Source: Bifidobacterium sp. ESL0790
Lineage (GTDB): Bacteria; Actinomycetota; Actinomycetes; Actinomycetales; Bifidobacteriaceae
DNA length: 64,000 nt
Assembly: GCF_029395435.1 (NCBI RefSeq)
Contig: NZ_CP113915.1
Span: forward strand, 558,001 to 622,000
Reading direction: 5' to 3'
Shown here: positions 17,390-25,720 of the stretch, in pieces
Layout of the letters: each line of letters opens with the position of its first letter
Numbering within the stretch: position 1 is the first letter of the stretch
Notes under the pieces: model-generated
Seen by the model: the letters and a program-made list of their open reading frames with translations, nothing else
The model's database searches: none
What the model was told of the DNA's origin: nothing
Position numbers and translations under genes: made by a program

Positions 17390-18664
17390 ATGAACATTAC
17401 TCCACGGGTGAGCTACGCGCACCTCAACGCCAAAGTCAACAGCAAGCATGTGGCGAGTCTGGTGCGCTTCTTCGAGTCCGGCGCGAAACCGGAGCGCGAC
17501 GACGGCTATGGCGTCGAGATCGAGCATCTGCCGGTGCGCAACGGCGACGACACCGCCGTGTGCTACGCCGACCACAACGGCATCGAGCAGCTGCTGCAAC
17601 GCATGCGCCGCTATTACGACGCCGACCGCGAGTTCAGCGAGAACGGCCATCTGCTCGGCCTGGCGCGCGACGGCATCGCCATCTCGCTCGAGCCGGGCGG
17701 CCAGGTGGAGACCTCGATTGGCGTGCTCCACAGCCCCGAGGAACTCACGAAACTTTACGCGCGCTTCCGCGCCGAGACGGATCCGATCGCCGAGGACCTG
17801 GGCTTCAGGCTTATCAACTACGGCTACCAGCCGGTCTCCAGCTACGCCGACATCTCGCTCAACCCCAAGCTGCGTTACGCGGCGATGAACGACTACCTCG
17901 GCCGTGTGGGGCAGTTCGGCCCTTGCATGATGCGCGCCTCGGCCTCCACCCAGGTGAGCATCGACTACAGCGACGAGGCCGACGCCATCGCCAAGATGCG
18001 CGTGGGCACCGCCTTGGGCCCGGTGCTTTCACTGCTCTTCCGCAACACCCCGTATTTCGAGGGTCGGCCCAATCCCTTCCCGCTGCTGCGCCAGCACATC
18101 TGGGACAGGCTCGACACCCAGCGCGCCGGCATCACCCTAGGTCTTTTCGACCCGAGGTTCGGCTGGGAGGACTACGCCGTCGACGTGCTGGCCACGCCGA
18201 TGATGTTCGTCGACCTCACCGGCACCCCGGAGGCCGCCGATCTGCCCGAATCACAGCGGCAGCGCGCCGCCTTTCACGACAACGCGGCCGACGTCTACCC
18301 CGACCGCGAGCTCAACGCCCACGAGGTCGGCCACCTGCTCTCCACGCATTTCAACGACGTGAGGCTCAAGAACTTCGTCGAGATTCGTCATTGGGATTCG
18401 CTGCCGATCGAGCGCGCGGAACTGCTGACCGCCACCGTTGGCGGCATCTTCTACGATGACGCGCGCTTCGACCATTGGAAGGACTTCTTCGACGGCATCC
18501 GCGAGATCGATGTGACGGTGGCCAAGAACGAGCTGCAGGCGCTCGGCATGGCCGCGAAGCCATACGGCAAATCGATGGACGAGTGGCGCGAGGCGCTCGG
18601 TGTGGGCGACGCCCTCGAGAACGTGCCCGGGGACCCCGCGCATCCCGAGGTCTTTCAACAGTGA
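17390..18664 (+). CDS. gshA: Glutamate-cysteine ligase, GCS2 family
   Basis: The product has 424 residues and belongs to the plant/proteobacterial GCS2 family of carboxylate-amine ligases, which join glutamate to cysteine by ATP-driven peptide formation. Supporting blocks are the N-terminal GVEIEHLPV, DGIAISLEPGGQVETS, CMMRASASTQVSIDYSD and, toward the end, LKNFVEIRHWDSLP. No glutathione synthetase is near, so the product may be gamma-glutamylcysteine used as a thiol buffer, or the enzyme may have another amine acceptor as in EgtA-type relatives. Translation seems to start leaderless at this ATG. The stop codon directly abuts a giant palindrome. Confidence 0.82.
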   Translation: MNITPRVSYAHLNAKVNSKHVASLVRFFESGAKPERDDGYGVEIEHLPVRNGDDTAVCYADHNGIEQLLQRMRRYYDADREFSENGHLLGLARDGIAISLEPGGQVETSIGVLHSPEELTKLYARFRAETDPIAEDLGFRLINYGYQPVSSYADISLNPKLRYAAMNDYLGRVGQFGPCMMRASASTQVSIDYSDEADAIAKMRVGTALGPVLSLLFRNTPYFEGRPNPFPLLRQHIWDRLDTQRAGITLGLFDPRFGWEDYAVDVLATPMMFVDLTGTPEAADLPESQRQRAAFHDNAADVYPDRELNAHEVGHLLSTHFNDVRLKNFVEIRHWDSLPIERAELLTATVGGIFYDDARFDHWKDFFDGIREIDVTVAKNELQALGMAAKPYGKSMDEWREALGVGDALENVPGDPAHPEVFQQ

Positions 18665-18825
18665 CTCACATTTTTTAACGCCCAAGAAAAAATGGGAGCC
18701 AAATGAACATTGGGGAAATCGGGCGATTGCTGAAAACCCTTGGCGCGTAAGGGTTTCAACGATTATGCCGGCAGCGAATGTTCGGTTTCGGCTCTCATTT
18801 TTCCAAGCGTCCTAAAAAATGTGAG
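18665..18825. repeat. 161-bp giant imperfect palindrome (MITE-like or double terminator)
   Basis: The whole stretch folds on itself around 18745. The outer 13 bp CTCACATTTTTTA pair perfectly with the far end. Further inward AAAAATG-GAGCC, GAACATT, GCGATTGCTG and GAAAACCCTT match their counterparts with a few mismatches and bulges. It begins directly after the gshA-like stop codon and ends 11 bases before the tetR stop codon. It could act as a two-way terminator, but it is several times longer than needed. Confidence 0.8.
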
Positions 18826-18836
18826 CCGGGGTCGGC

Positions 18837-19451
18837 CTACCGATATCCTTTCCACATCGGCATGGGCATCAATTCGCCCTCGCATTCGGCCCACATCTCG
18901 TTGAGGTCGCGTTGCGGGGCGCGCAGCCACCGCAGCTGGATGCCGTCCATCATGCTGAAGCCCGCTTGCAGCAGGTGCTCGATGTTGGTGCCCTCCGGCA
19001 CAACCCACGGAATCTCCATCATCTCCTCGAGCAGGTTCTTGTCGCGGTTGGTGAAGTACTCGTGCGCCGGGTGCCTGGGGTCGATGGCCTCCGCGTCGAG
19101 GGTGGAGAACATGTGCACCTGCTCGGGCCGCTCGGCGTTGATCGCCACCACCTCGCGCCACATGCGCGCCACATTAGGCCGGTCGGTCATCCTGAAATGC
19201 TCCATGATCTTCTCGGTGCCCGGGTCGTAGACCTCGTCGAGCACGATGTTGAGCAGGCCCTCCTTGTTGCCGACGTGGTGGAGCACCCCGGCTTTGGTCA
19301 TGCCCACCGTGTTCGCGATCTTCTGCAGCGAGGTGCCGTAATAGCCGCGCTGGCCGAAGGAGATCACGGCGGCCTCGAGGATCGCGGCGCGACTGTCGGC
19401 CCCTTTGCCCGTGCCGGTTGGCGTTGACGTGCGACGATGAAGGTGCAGCAT
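18837..19451 (-). CDS. TetR family transcriptional regulator
   Basis: The product has 204 residues. The N-terminal TetR DNA-binding domain is clear (about residues 20-66): RAAILEAAVISFGQRGYYGTS, then IANTVGMTKAGVLHHVGNKEGLL, with the recognition helix in TKAGVLHH. The C-terminal ligand domain is divergent, so the effector cannot be guessed. The start is at MLHLHRR; a longer in-frame start would add 22 residues. An MFS gene lies upstream on the same strand with a terminator in between, and palindromes sit in that MFS promoter. Control of the MFS gene by this regulator is plausible but unproven. Confidence 0.88.
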   Translation of the reverse strand: MLHLHRRTSTPTGTGKGADSRAAILEAAVISFGQRGYYGTSLQKIANTVGMTKAGVLHHVGNKEGLLNIVLDEVYDPGTEKIMEHFRMTDRPNVARMWREVVAINAERPEQVHMFSTLDAEAIDPRHPAHEYFTNRDKNLLEEMMEIPWVVPEGTNIEHLLQAGFSMMDGIQLRWLRAPQRDLNEMWAECEGELMPMPMWKGYR

Positions 19452-19563
19452 CTCTTCTGGTTCTTCCTTTATATAACGATGGTTCCGCCGGTATCCAACT
19501 CTGATTGTGCCCCGCAAGGTAGACGGAATCGGCTTGGCTGACGGGTTCGTGGCGGTATGGAAA

Positions 19564-19596
19564 GGCCCCGCTTCGGTCGTGCTGACTTGCGGGGCC
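19564..19596 (-). terminator. Terminator downstream of the MFS gene
   Basis: A perfect 8-bp GC stem GGCCCCGC/GCGGGGCC has a 17-base loop; on the minus strand it is followed by TTTCC. It separates the MFS gene from tetR. Confidence 0.65.
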
Positions 19597-19642
19597 CTGT
19601 CATGGATTCGTGGGGTTTGGAGAGGCGTTATGCCATCTCCGC

Positions 19643-20911
19643 TTACTTCACCTTGCGGATCATCATGATGAAGATGGTGCCCACCAGCAGGAAGGCGACG
19701 GCGACGGGGAAGACGCCCTTGTAGCCACCGCAGATGCGGATGAACAGCGAGGTGAACGCCGGGGCGAGGGCCTGGCCGATGGTGTTGGCGAGGTTCAGGA
19801 TGCCGAGGTCCTTGCCGGCCTCCTGCGGGTTGGGCAGGACGTCGACGTTCAGCGCCTGGTCGACGGACATGTAGCAGCCGTTGCCGAGACCGGCGAGGGC
19901 GGCGTAGACATAGATGCCGGTGGTCGTCGGGACGAGCCAGGCCACGAGCATGCCGAGCGCGATGATGACGCAGGCGAGGGCGACGATGAACTTGCGGCGG
20001 TGCAGGAAGTCGGAGAGCGGGCCGGAGACCATCGAGGCGAGGATGGTGGTGACCAGCGTGATGATCGACATGATCTGCATGGCCTTGCCGGCGTCATTGA
20101 CGGACAGGTTGACGTAGCGCTCGAGGATTAGCAGCAGGTAGCCGGAGATCATGAACGTGCCGATGACGAAGGCGAGACGGCCGAACAGGGCGAGATAGAA
20201 GTCGCGGCAGTTGCTGGTCGGGGGAATGAAGGACTTGAGGATCTCGGAGACCGAGGTGGCCTTGGTGTTGTTCTCGGCGGACTTCTCGCGCGGCCAGATG
20301 AGCACGGTGATGAGGCCGGAGAACAGGAAGATGCAGGTGCCGATGGTCAGGCCGGTGTTGAGCTTGGTGAGGAAGAAGCTGCCGACGAAGTTGCCGACCT
20401 GCATGCCGACGATCTGGCCGGCGCCGTAGAGGGCGGAGAAGGTGCCGCGCACGTCCTCGGGGATGCGGTCGGAGAGCACCGCGACGGCGGGGGCGATCAG
20501 GCAGTTGATGCCGACCTGGACGATGCACCAGCCGATGACCATCCAGACCAGCGAGGTGGAGTGGGCGGTGAGGAAGTAGCCGGCCGCGCCGATGACGCCG
20601 CCCGCGACGATCCAGGGGGTGCGCTTGCCGATTTTGAACTTCGAGATGTCGGAGAAGGTGCCGAAGACGATGTTGGAGACCAGGGCGAAGATCGAGCTCA
20701 CCGCGTTCATGGTGCCCAGCGCGTCCTCGGGCCTGATGCCCTTGATGCCGGAGAAGACCTGCGGCAGCAGCACGCCCGAGCCCATGGAGAAGGGGATGGC
20801 CCACAGGATGGAGACCAGCGCGAAACCGGTGGCGAAGCGGATCTTGTGCTCAAGCGGTTTTTGGGTGTCGGGCGCCAGGTTTGCTGGTGTCACATATATT
20901 TCTGCAGCCAT
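19643..20911 (-). CDS. MFS transporter
   Basis: The product has 422 residues and about 12 predicted membrane helices, a plasma-membrane secondary carrier. The helix 2-3 loop GTFSDISKFKIGKRTPW is the MFS motif A region (D-x-x-x-x-R/K), with the TPW variant common in sugar:cation symporters and sugar exporters. The helix 8-9 loop GPLSDFLHRRKF is the repeated motif in the second half. Substrate is unknown; the relation to sugar carriers is by impression only. A strong AAGGAGG precedes the ATG. Two palindromes sit just upstream of the ribosome site, suggesting repressor control. The tetR gene is downstream on the same strand. Confidence 0.85.
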   Translation of the reverse strand: MAAEIYVTPANLAPDTQKPLEHKIRFATGFALVSILWAIPFSMGSGVLLPQVFSGIKGIRPEDALGTMNAVSSIFALVSNIVFGTFSDISKFKIGKRTPWIVAGGVIGAAGYFLTAHSTSLVWMVIGWCIVQVGINCLIAPAVAVLSDRIPEDVRGTFSALYGAGQIVGMQVGNFVGSFFLTKLNTGLTIGTCIFLFSGLITVLIWPREKSAENNTKATSVSEILKSFIPPTSNCRDFYLALFGRLAFVIGTFMISGYLLLILERYVNLSVNDAGKAMQIMSIITLVTTILASMVSGPLSDFLHRRKFIVALACVIIALGMLVAWLVPTTTGIYVYAALAGLGNGCYMSVDQALNVDVLPNPQEAGKDLGILNLANTIGQALAPAFTSLFIRICGGYKGVFPVAVAFLLVGTIFIMMIRKVK

Positions 20912-20932
20912 GCAGTCCTCCTTGGATTCATC

Positions 20933-20952
20933 GGTAACGTCATGGTTACCGT
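20933..20952 (-). promoter_or_regulatory. Perfect palindromic operator upstream of the MFS gene
   Basis: CGGTAAC-GTCATG-GTTACCG has 7-bp perfect arms and lies about 20 bases before the MFS start, within the probable untranslated leader or core promoter. It is a good repressor-site candidate. Confidence 0.55.
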
Positions 20953-20958
20953 CCGGCT

Positions 20959-20975
20959 GGTAGGTATTTTACCAA
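20959..20975 (-). promoter_or_regulatory. Second half-related palindrome upstream of the MFS gene
   Basis: TGGTA-GGTATTT-TACCA shares the GGTA/TACC ends of the site at 20933 and lies 26 bases from it, centre to centre. This suggests paired binding. Confidence 0.4.
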
Positions 20976-21339
20976 TTTTTGTTGAATGCGATGACGTAAA
21001 TCCGGTGTGATGCAAATCATTGCCGGGGATTCGCGTGGATTTTTACCTTGCGGAACAACGAAAACGGGATTTCGCGGTTTTTTGATTATTCGCTCAGAGC
21101 GGAAAATCATCGTTTAAGTGACAGGGGCGGGGGTGTCGAATATCGGCGTGGCGCAAGTGATTTCGACCACGTTGTTGTAGCCGGGATGTAATAGCCTAGT
21201 CGATAGTCAGCCGGGTTCTATCGTCCCTCGTTTCGGGTGTTTTGGCGGCATCGTGAGCGGTGTTTTTCCACCTCCGGAGCGGGACGCAAGTCAAGGGGAG
21301 AGCCAGCGGTTTTGAGAGCGAAAGATGAAAGAGGGATGG
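20976..21339. other. Intergenic region between the divergent MFS and ABC exporter genes
   Basis: No gene is supported. An imperfect hairpin (GATTATTCGCTC-A-GAGCGGAAAATC) lies near 21083-21107. The remainder probably holds the exporter promoter, but no element can be assigned with confidence. Confidence 0.35.
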
Positions 21340-23172
21340 ATGAGCAAGACACTTGATGCTCCCCAAGGTAAGGAATTGGCCACGCAGGCGCCGGAGCGCC
21401 CGAAGCACCTGATACGGACCCTGATGCACAGCCTGCGCGAATACAAGCGCGAGAGCTGGCTGGCGCCCGGTTTCGTGGCCATCGAAAGCATCTTGGAGAT
21501 TCTGATTCCCACCATCATGGCCCAGATGATCGACCAGGGCGTGGCCGGCGGTTCGATGCCCGCGATCTGGAAGTTCGGCATGATCCTGCTGGGCTGCGCG
21601 GTGCTCTCGCTCTTCGCCGGGTTCATGTCGGGCCGTTATGCCGCCATCGCCTCGTCCGGTTTCGCCAAGAACCTGCGCCACGACCTCTTCGAGAAGGTGC
21701 AGTCCTTCAGCTTCACCAACATCGACCGGTTCTCCACCGGCTCCATCATCACCAGGCTCACCACCGATGTGACCAACATCCAGTTCGCCTTCCAGCTGAT
21801 CATCCGCGTGGCGGTGCGAGCCCCGATCATGGTGGTCGTCGCATGGTTCTTCTCCTTCCGCATCAGCCACTCGATCTCGATGGTCTTTTTGATCATCATC
21901 CCGATTCTGGGTGTGGGGCTCACGGCCCTGGCGCTTTCGGTGCACCCGATCTTCGAGAAGGTCTTCCATACCTACGACCACCTCAACAACATCGTCGACG
22001 AGAACCTGCAGGGTATCCGCGTGGTCAAGTCCTACGACCGCGAGGAGCACGAGGACCATAAGTTCGGCCGCGTCTCGCAGCGCATCTTCACGCTCTACTG
22101 CAAGGCCGAGCACGTGATGGCCTTCAACTGGCCGATCCTCAACACCTGCATCTACGGCGCGATGCTCATCATCTCGTGGATGGGCACCAAGCAGATCGTC
22201 GCCTCGCACAACAATCCGGCGCTGGGCCTGACGACCGGCGATCTGACTGCGCTGGTCACCTACGCCATGCAGATCCTGATGTCGTTGAACATGGTCTCGA
22301 TGATCGTGGTCATGGTCGTCATCTCGCGCGCCGACGCCGAGCGTATCTGCCAGGTGCTCAACGAAGTGAGCACCGTGCGCGACAACAGCCATCCGATCGA
22401 CGTGGTGCCCGACGGGTCCATCGACTTCGACCACGTCACCTTCCGTTATTCCGAAGGTTCCGAGAAACCCGTCTTGGACGACATCAACCTCGACATCGCC
22501 AGCGGCAAGACCATCGGCATCGTCGGCGGCACCGGCTCCTCGAAATCCAGCCTGGTGCAGCTCATCCCGCGGCTTTACGACGTCAGCTCCGGCTCGCTGA
22601 AGGTCGGCGGCCACGACGTGCGCGACTACGACCTGGTCGCTCTGCGCGACGCGGTGGCCATGGTGCTGCAGAAGAACGTGCTCTTCACCGGCACCATCGC
22701 CGAGAACATCCGCTGGGGCAATCCCGACGCCACCGACGAGGATGTGCGGCGCGTCTGCAAGCTCGCCCAGGCCGACGGGTTCATCAACGAGTTCCCCAAG
22801 GGCTACGACACCTATATCGAGGAGGGCGGCTCCAACGTCTCCGGCGGCCAGCGCCAGCGCCTGTGCATCGCGCGCGCCCTGCTCAAGAAGCCGAAGATCC
22901 TCATCCTCGACGACTCCACCAGCGCGGTGGACACCAAGACCGACCAGCTCATCCGCCACGCCTTCGCCACCGAGATCCCCGACACCACGAAGATCATCAT
23001 CGCCCAGCGTGTGGCCTCCGTCGAGGAGTCCGACGAGATCATCGTCATGGACGAGGGCCATATCCTCGACCACGGCACCCACGACGAGCTGTTGGAGACG
23101 TGCGAGGAATACCGTTCGATTTACGAATCCCAGACCAAGAACCAGGGCAAGGGGGATGACGACGATGAGTGA
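21340..23172 (+). CDS. ABC exporter half-transporter A (degenerate ATP site)
   Basis: The product has 610 residues: six membrane helices (about residues 45-330) and one nucleotide-binding domain (about residues 365-600). Walker A reads GGTGSSKSS, where Ser replaces the usual Gly before Lys. The signature is VSGGQRQRL, and the Walker B region is ILILDDSTSAVD with Asp where the catalytic Glu should be. This pattern marks the non-hydrolysing partner of heterodimeric exporters of the BmrCD/LmrCD/TM287-288 type, which pump drugs, lipids or peptides outward. The stop codon overlaps the start of the partner gene by eight bases, so the two are surely co-translated. The start is the ATG after GAGGG; another ATG lies five codons upstream. 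Confidence 0.9.
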   Translation: MSKTLDAPQGKELATQAPERPKHLIRTLMHSLREYKRESWLAPGFVAIESILEILIPTIMAQMIDQGVAGGSMPAIWKFGMILLGCAVLSLFAGFMSGRYAAIASSGFAKNLRHDLFEKVQSFSFTNIDRFSTGSIITRLTTDVTNIQFAFQLIIRVAVRAPIMVVVAWFFSFRISHSISMVFLIIIPILGVGLTALALSVHPIFEKVFHTYDHLNNIVDENLQGIRVVKSYDREEHEDHKFGRVSQRIFTLYCKAEHVMAFNWPILNTCIYGAMLIISWMGTKQIVASHNNPALGLTTGDLTALVTYAMQILMSLNMVSMIVVMVVISRADAERICQVLNEVSTVRDNSHPIDVVPDGSIDFDHVTFRYSEGSEKPVLDDINLDIASGKTIGIVGGTGSSKSSLVQLIPRLYDVSSGSLKVGGHDVRDYDLVALRDAVAMVLQKNVLFTGTIAENIRWGNPDATDEDVRRVCKLAQADGFINEFPKGYDTYIEEGGSNVSGGQRQRLCIARALLKKPKILILDDSTSAVDTKTDQLIRHAFATEIPDTTKIIIAQRVASVEESDEIIVMDEGHILDHGTHDELLETCEEYRSIYESQTKNQGKGDDDDE

Positions 23173-25306
23173 GAATACGGAAACCGTGAACACGACAGAG
23201 GCGACGCAGACGACACAAGACACGCAGATTGCTCAGACTACCCAGGCTGCGCAGGCGAAGCAGGTCGCGCAGAACCAGCAGAACCAGCGGAACAAGCAGG
23301 CCGTGCAGGGCAAGCAGGGCATGCCGCCTTCACGCAAGGCCCCGAAGGGCACCATCAAGCGGTTGCTCAAATACATCTTCCACTACCGCTGGCAGTGCAC
23401 CGTGGTGATCATCGGCATCCTGGTGTGCGCCTGCACCCAGTCACTGCCCTCCTTCGTGCTGCAGCCGCTGATTGACAACTGCATCATGCCCTTCATCCAC
23501 GCGCAGACCCCCGACTGGGGCCCGCTCATCCACATGACCATCATCGTCGGCTCCATCTACGCGCTCGGCATGGTCTGCTCGCTCATCTGGAACTACACCG
23601 TCGTCGGCATCGAGCAAGGCGTCTTGAAGACGGTGCGCGACGAGATGTTCGAGCACCAGCAGAAGCTGCCGATCCGCTACTTCGACACCCACGAGCACGG
23701 CGACATGATGAGCCGCTACACCAACGACACCGACACCCTGCGCCAGATGGTCTCGCAGTCGTTGCCGCAGCTGCTGATCTCCGGGGCCTCCGTGGTCGCC
23801 GCCCTCTGCGCGATGCTGTGGCTCTCCGTGCCGTTCACCGTCTTCACCATCGTCTTCGTGATCCTGATGCTCCTGGTGGTCCGTGTGATCGTCAGCCGTT
23901 CCGGACGCTACTTCGTGCGTCAGCAGGAGACCATCGGCGACGTCAACGCCTTCGTGGAGGAATCCGTCAACGGCCAGAAGGTCATCAAGGTCTTCAACCA
24001 CGAGAACGCCACCCAGGCCCGCTTCGACAAGAAGAACGAGGAGCTCTTCCACGCCTCCTCGCAGGCCAACTTCTACGCCAACATCACCATGCCGGTGATC
24101 GGCAACATGGGCAACGTGCTCTACGTGCTGCTCGCCATCGTCGGCGGCGTCGCCGGCATCAACGGCTGGTTCAACTTCGGCATCGGCAACAGGGGGCCGC
24201 TGACGCTGGGCATGATCGTCTCGTTCCTCACGCTCTCCAAGGCGCTGATCAACCCGGTCAGCCAGATCTCCTCGCAGATCAACATGATCATGATGGCGCT
24301 CGCCGGCGCCGCCCGAATCTTCAACCTCATCGACGAGCCCGCCGAATCCGACAACGGCACCGTGCGCCTGGTGAGCGTGGAGCTCGGCGAGGACGGTCGC
24401 ACCATGGCGGAAGTGGACCACGAGACCGGCCACTGGGCATGGAAGCGCGCCGCGGACGACGACGGCACCCGCTCGCTCGAGGCCGCCAAGAAGCTCAAGG
24501 GCTCGGCCCGCGAGGTGGCGATGAAGGCCCACGAGAAGGCCATCACCTCGCCCGACGGACGGCTGACGCTGCTGCGCGGCGACGTGCGCTTCACCAACGT
24601 CTCCTTCGGTTACAACCCCGACAAGACCGTGCTGCACGACATCACCTGGTTCGCCAAGCCGGGCCAGAAGGTCGCGCTCGTCGGCGCCACCGGCGCGGGC
24701 AAGACCACCATCACCAACCTCATCAACCGCTTCTACGACATCCAGCACGGCCAGATCCTCTACGACGGCATCGATGTGAAGAACATCAAGAAGGCCGACC
24801 TGCGCCGCTCGCTGGGCATCGTCTTGCAGGACGTCAACCTCTTCACCGGCTCCGTGCTCGACAACATCCGCTACGGCAAGCTCGACGCCACCGACGAGGA
24901 GTGCGTCGCCGCCGCCAAACGCACCAACGCCGACGGATTCATCCGCATGCTGCCGCAGGGTTACGACACCGTGCTGCAGGGCGACGGCTCCGGCCTCTCG
25001 CAAGGCCAGCGCCAGCTGATCTCCATCGCGCGCGCCGCCGTGGCCGACCCGCCCGCCATGATCCTCGACGAGGCCACCAGCTCCATCGACACCCGCACCG
25101 AGGAGGTCGTGGAGCAGGGCATGGACGCGCTGATGAACGGCCGCACCGTCTTCGTCATCGCCCACCGCCTCTCCACCGTGCGCAACTCCGACGTCATCAT
25201 GGTGCTCGACCATGGCAACATCATCGAGCGCGGCACCCACGACGAGCTCATCGCCCAGCACGGTGAGTACTACCAGCTCTACACCGGCAAGCTCGAGTTG
25301 GAGTAG
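23165..25306 (+). CDS. ABC exporter half-transporter B (hydrolysing partner)
   Basis: The product has 713 residues. It starts with about 55 residues rich in Thr and Gln (likely disordered), then six membrane helices, then the ATPase domain (about residues 470-710). Walker A is canonical (GATGAGKTT), the signature is LSQGQRQL, and Walker B is MILDEATSSID with the catalytic Glu. About 70 extra residues lie between the last helix and the ATPase (VSVELGEDGR to LKGSAREVAMKAHEK), an insertion seen in this exporter branch. Together with the upstream gene it should form a heterodimer with one active and one degenerate site. The substrate is unknown. The ATG is chosen for its GGGGG ribosome site and eight-base overlap with the upstream stop. 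Confidence 0.9.
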   Translation: MSENTETVNTTEATQTTQDTQIAQTTQAAQAKQVAQNQQNQRNKQAVQGKQGMPPSRKAPKGTIKRLLKYIFHYRWQCTVVIIGILVCACTQSLPSFVLQPLIDNCIMPFIHAQTPDWGPLIHMTIIVGSIYALGMVCSLIWNYTVVGIEQGVLKTVRDEMFEHQQKLPIRYFDTHEHGDMMSRYTNDTDTLRQMVSQSLPQLLISGASVVAALCAMLWLSVPFTVFTIVFVILMLLVVRVIVSRSGRYFVRQQETIGDVNAFVEESVNGQKVIKVFNHENATQARFDKKNEELFHASSQANFYANITMPVIGNMGNVLYVLLAIVGGVAGINGWFNFGIGNRGPLTLGMIVSFLTLSKALINPVSQISSQINMIMMALAGAARIFNLIDEPAESDNGTVRLVSVELGEDGRTMAEVDHETGHWAWKRAADDDGTRSLEAAKKLKGSAREVAMKAHEKAITSPDGRLTLLRGDVRFTNVSFGYNPDKTVLHDITWFAKPGQKVALVGATGAGKTTITNLINRFYDIQHGQILYDGIDVKNIKKADLRRSLGIVLQDVNLFTGSVLDNIRYGKLDATDEECVAAAKRTNADGFIRMLPQGYDTVLQGDGSGLSQGQRQLISIARAAVADPPAMILDEATSSIDTRTEEVVEQGMDALMNGRTVFVIAHRLSTVRNSDVIMVLDHGNIIERGTHDELIAQHGEYYQLYTGKLELE

Positions 25307-25720
25307 CTTGGAATAGGTTGAAATAGCGTGAAATAGCCGGACACACCGAGAGATTTCTCACAGGATTCGCGATGCCCGTCATGGTCGAAAGGCCGTGGCG
25401 GGCATCGTGCGTTGTGGCGGGAATCCCAGGTTTCGCGGCGTTTCGAACCTCGTTTGCCGGCGGCTATCAGAAAAGCCGGATCAATGGAAGGCAATCAGCT
25501 ATCGGTGAGAAAAACTAGACAGGTTGCGTTCCTGTAGCCGGTAGTTTACTATCAACCTCTTGTCGTGTTTCGGTCAGTTGGAAAACGGTTGACTAATTAT
25601 CGCGACATTTGGGGTTTATCGGTTTTAATCAAGAAGGAATTTTTCAGGAAAATCGTCTCTCAACAGGTATAGCTGCGGGCAATGATGCTGTGCCGGTCAT
25701 GAAAGATTGGTAAAGGTGGT
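25307..25720 (+). promoter_or_regulatory. Intergenic leader of the ECF transporter operon
   Basis: No ORF is supported. A 9-bp stem CGATGCCCG/CGGGCATCG at 25371-25408 has no T run but may end the exporter transcript. Further on, ACAGG-CCTGT (near 25531), GGTAGTTTACTATC (25541) and GTCAGTTGGAAAACGGTTGAC (about 25573-25593) are imperfect palindromes that could be operators. No known riboswitch core was recognised. Confidence 0.4.

Noticed and set aside
22742-23164. 141-codon N-terminal extension of the second ABC exporter gene
   Set aside because: It overlaps the first exporter in another frame and encodes low-complexity Arg/Ser/Pro sequence; the ATG at 23165 has a ribosome site.
21196-23223. 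675-codon minus-strand open frame
   Set aside because: Antisense to the first ABC exporter gene; rich in Asp/His/Val as expected of a shadow frame.
25530-25720. Riboswitch for the ECF operon
   Set aside because: The leader has hairpins and palindromes but no recognisable core of a TPP, cobalamin, FMN, purine or preQ1 riboswitch.
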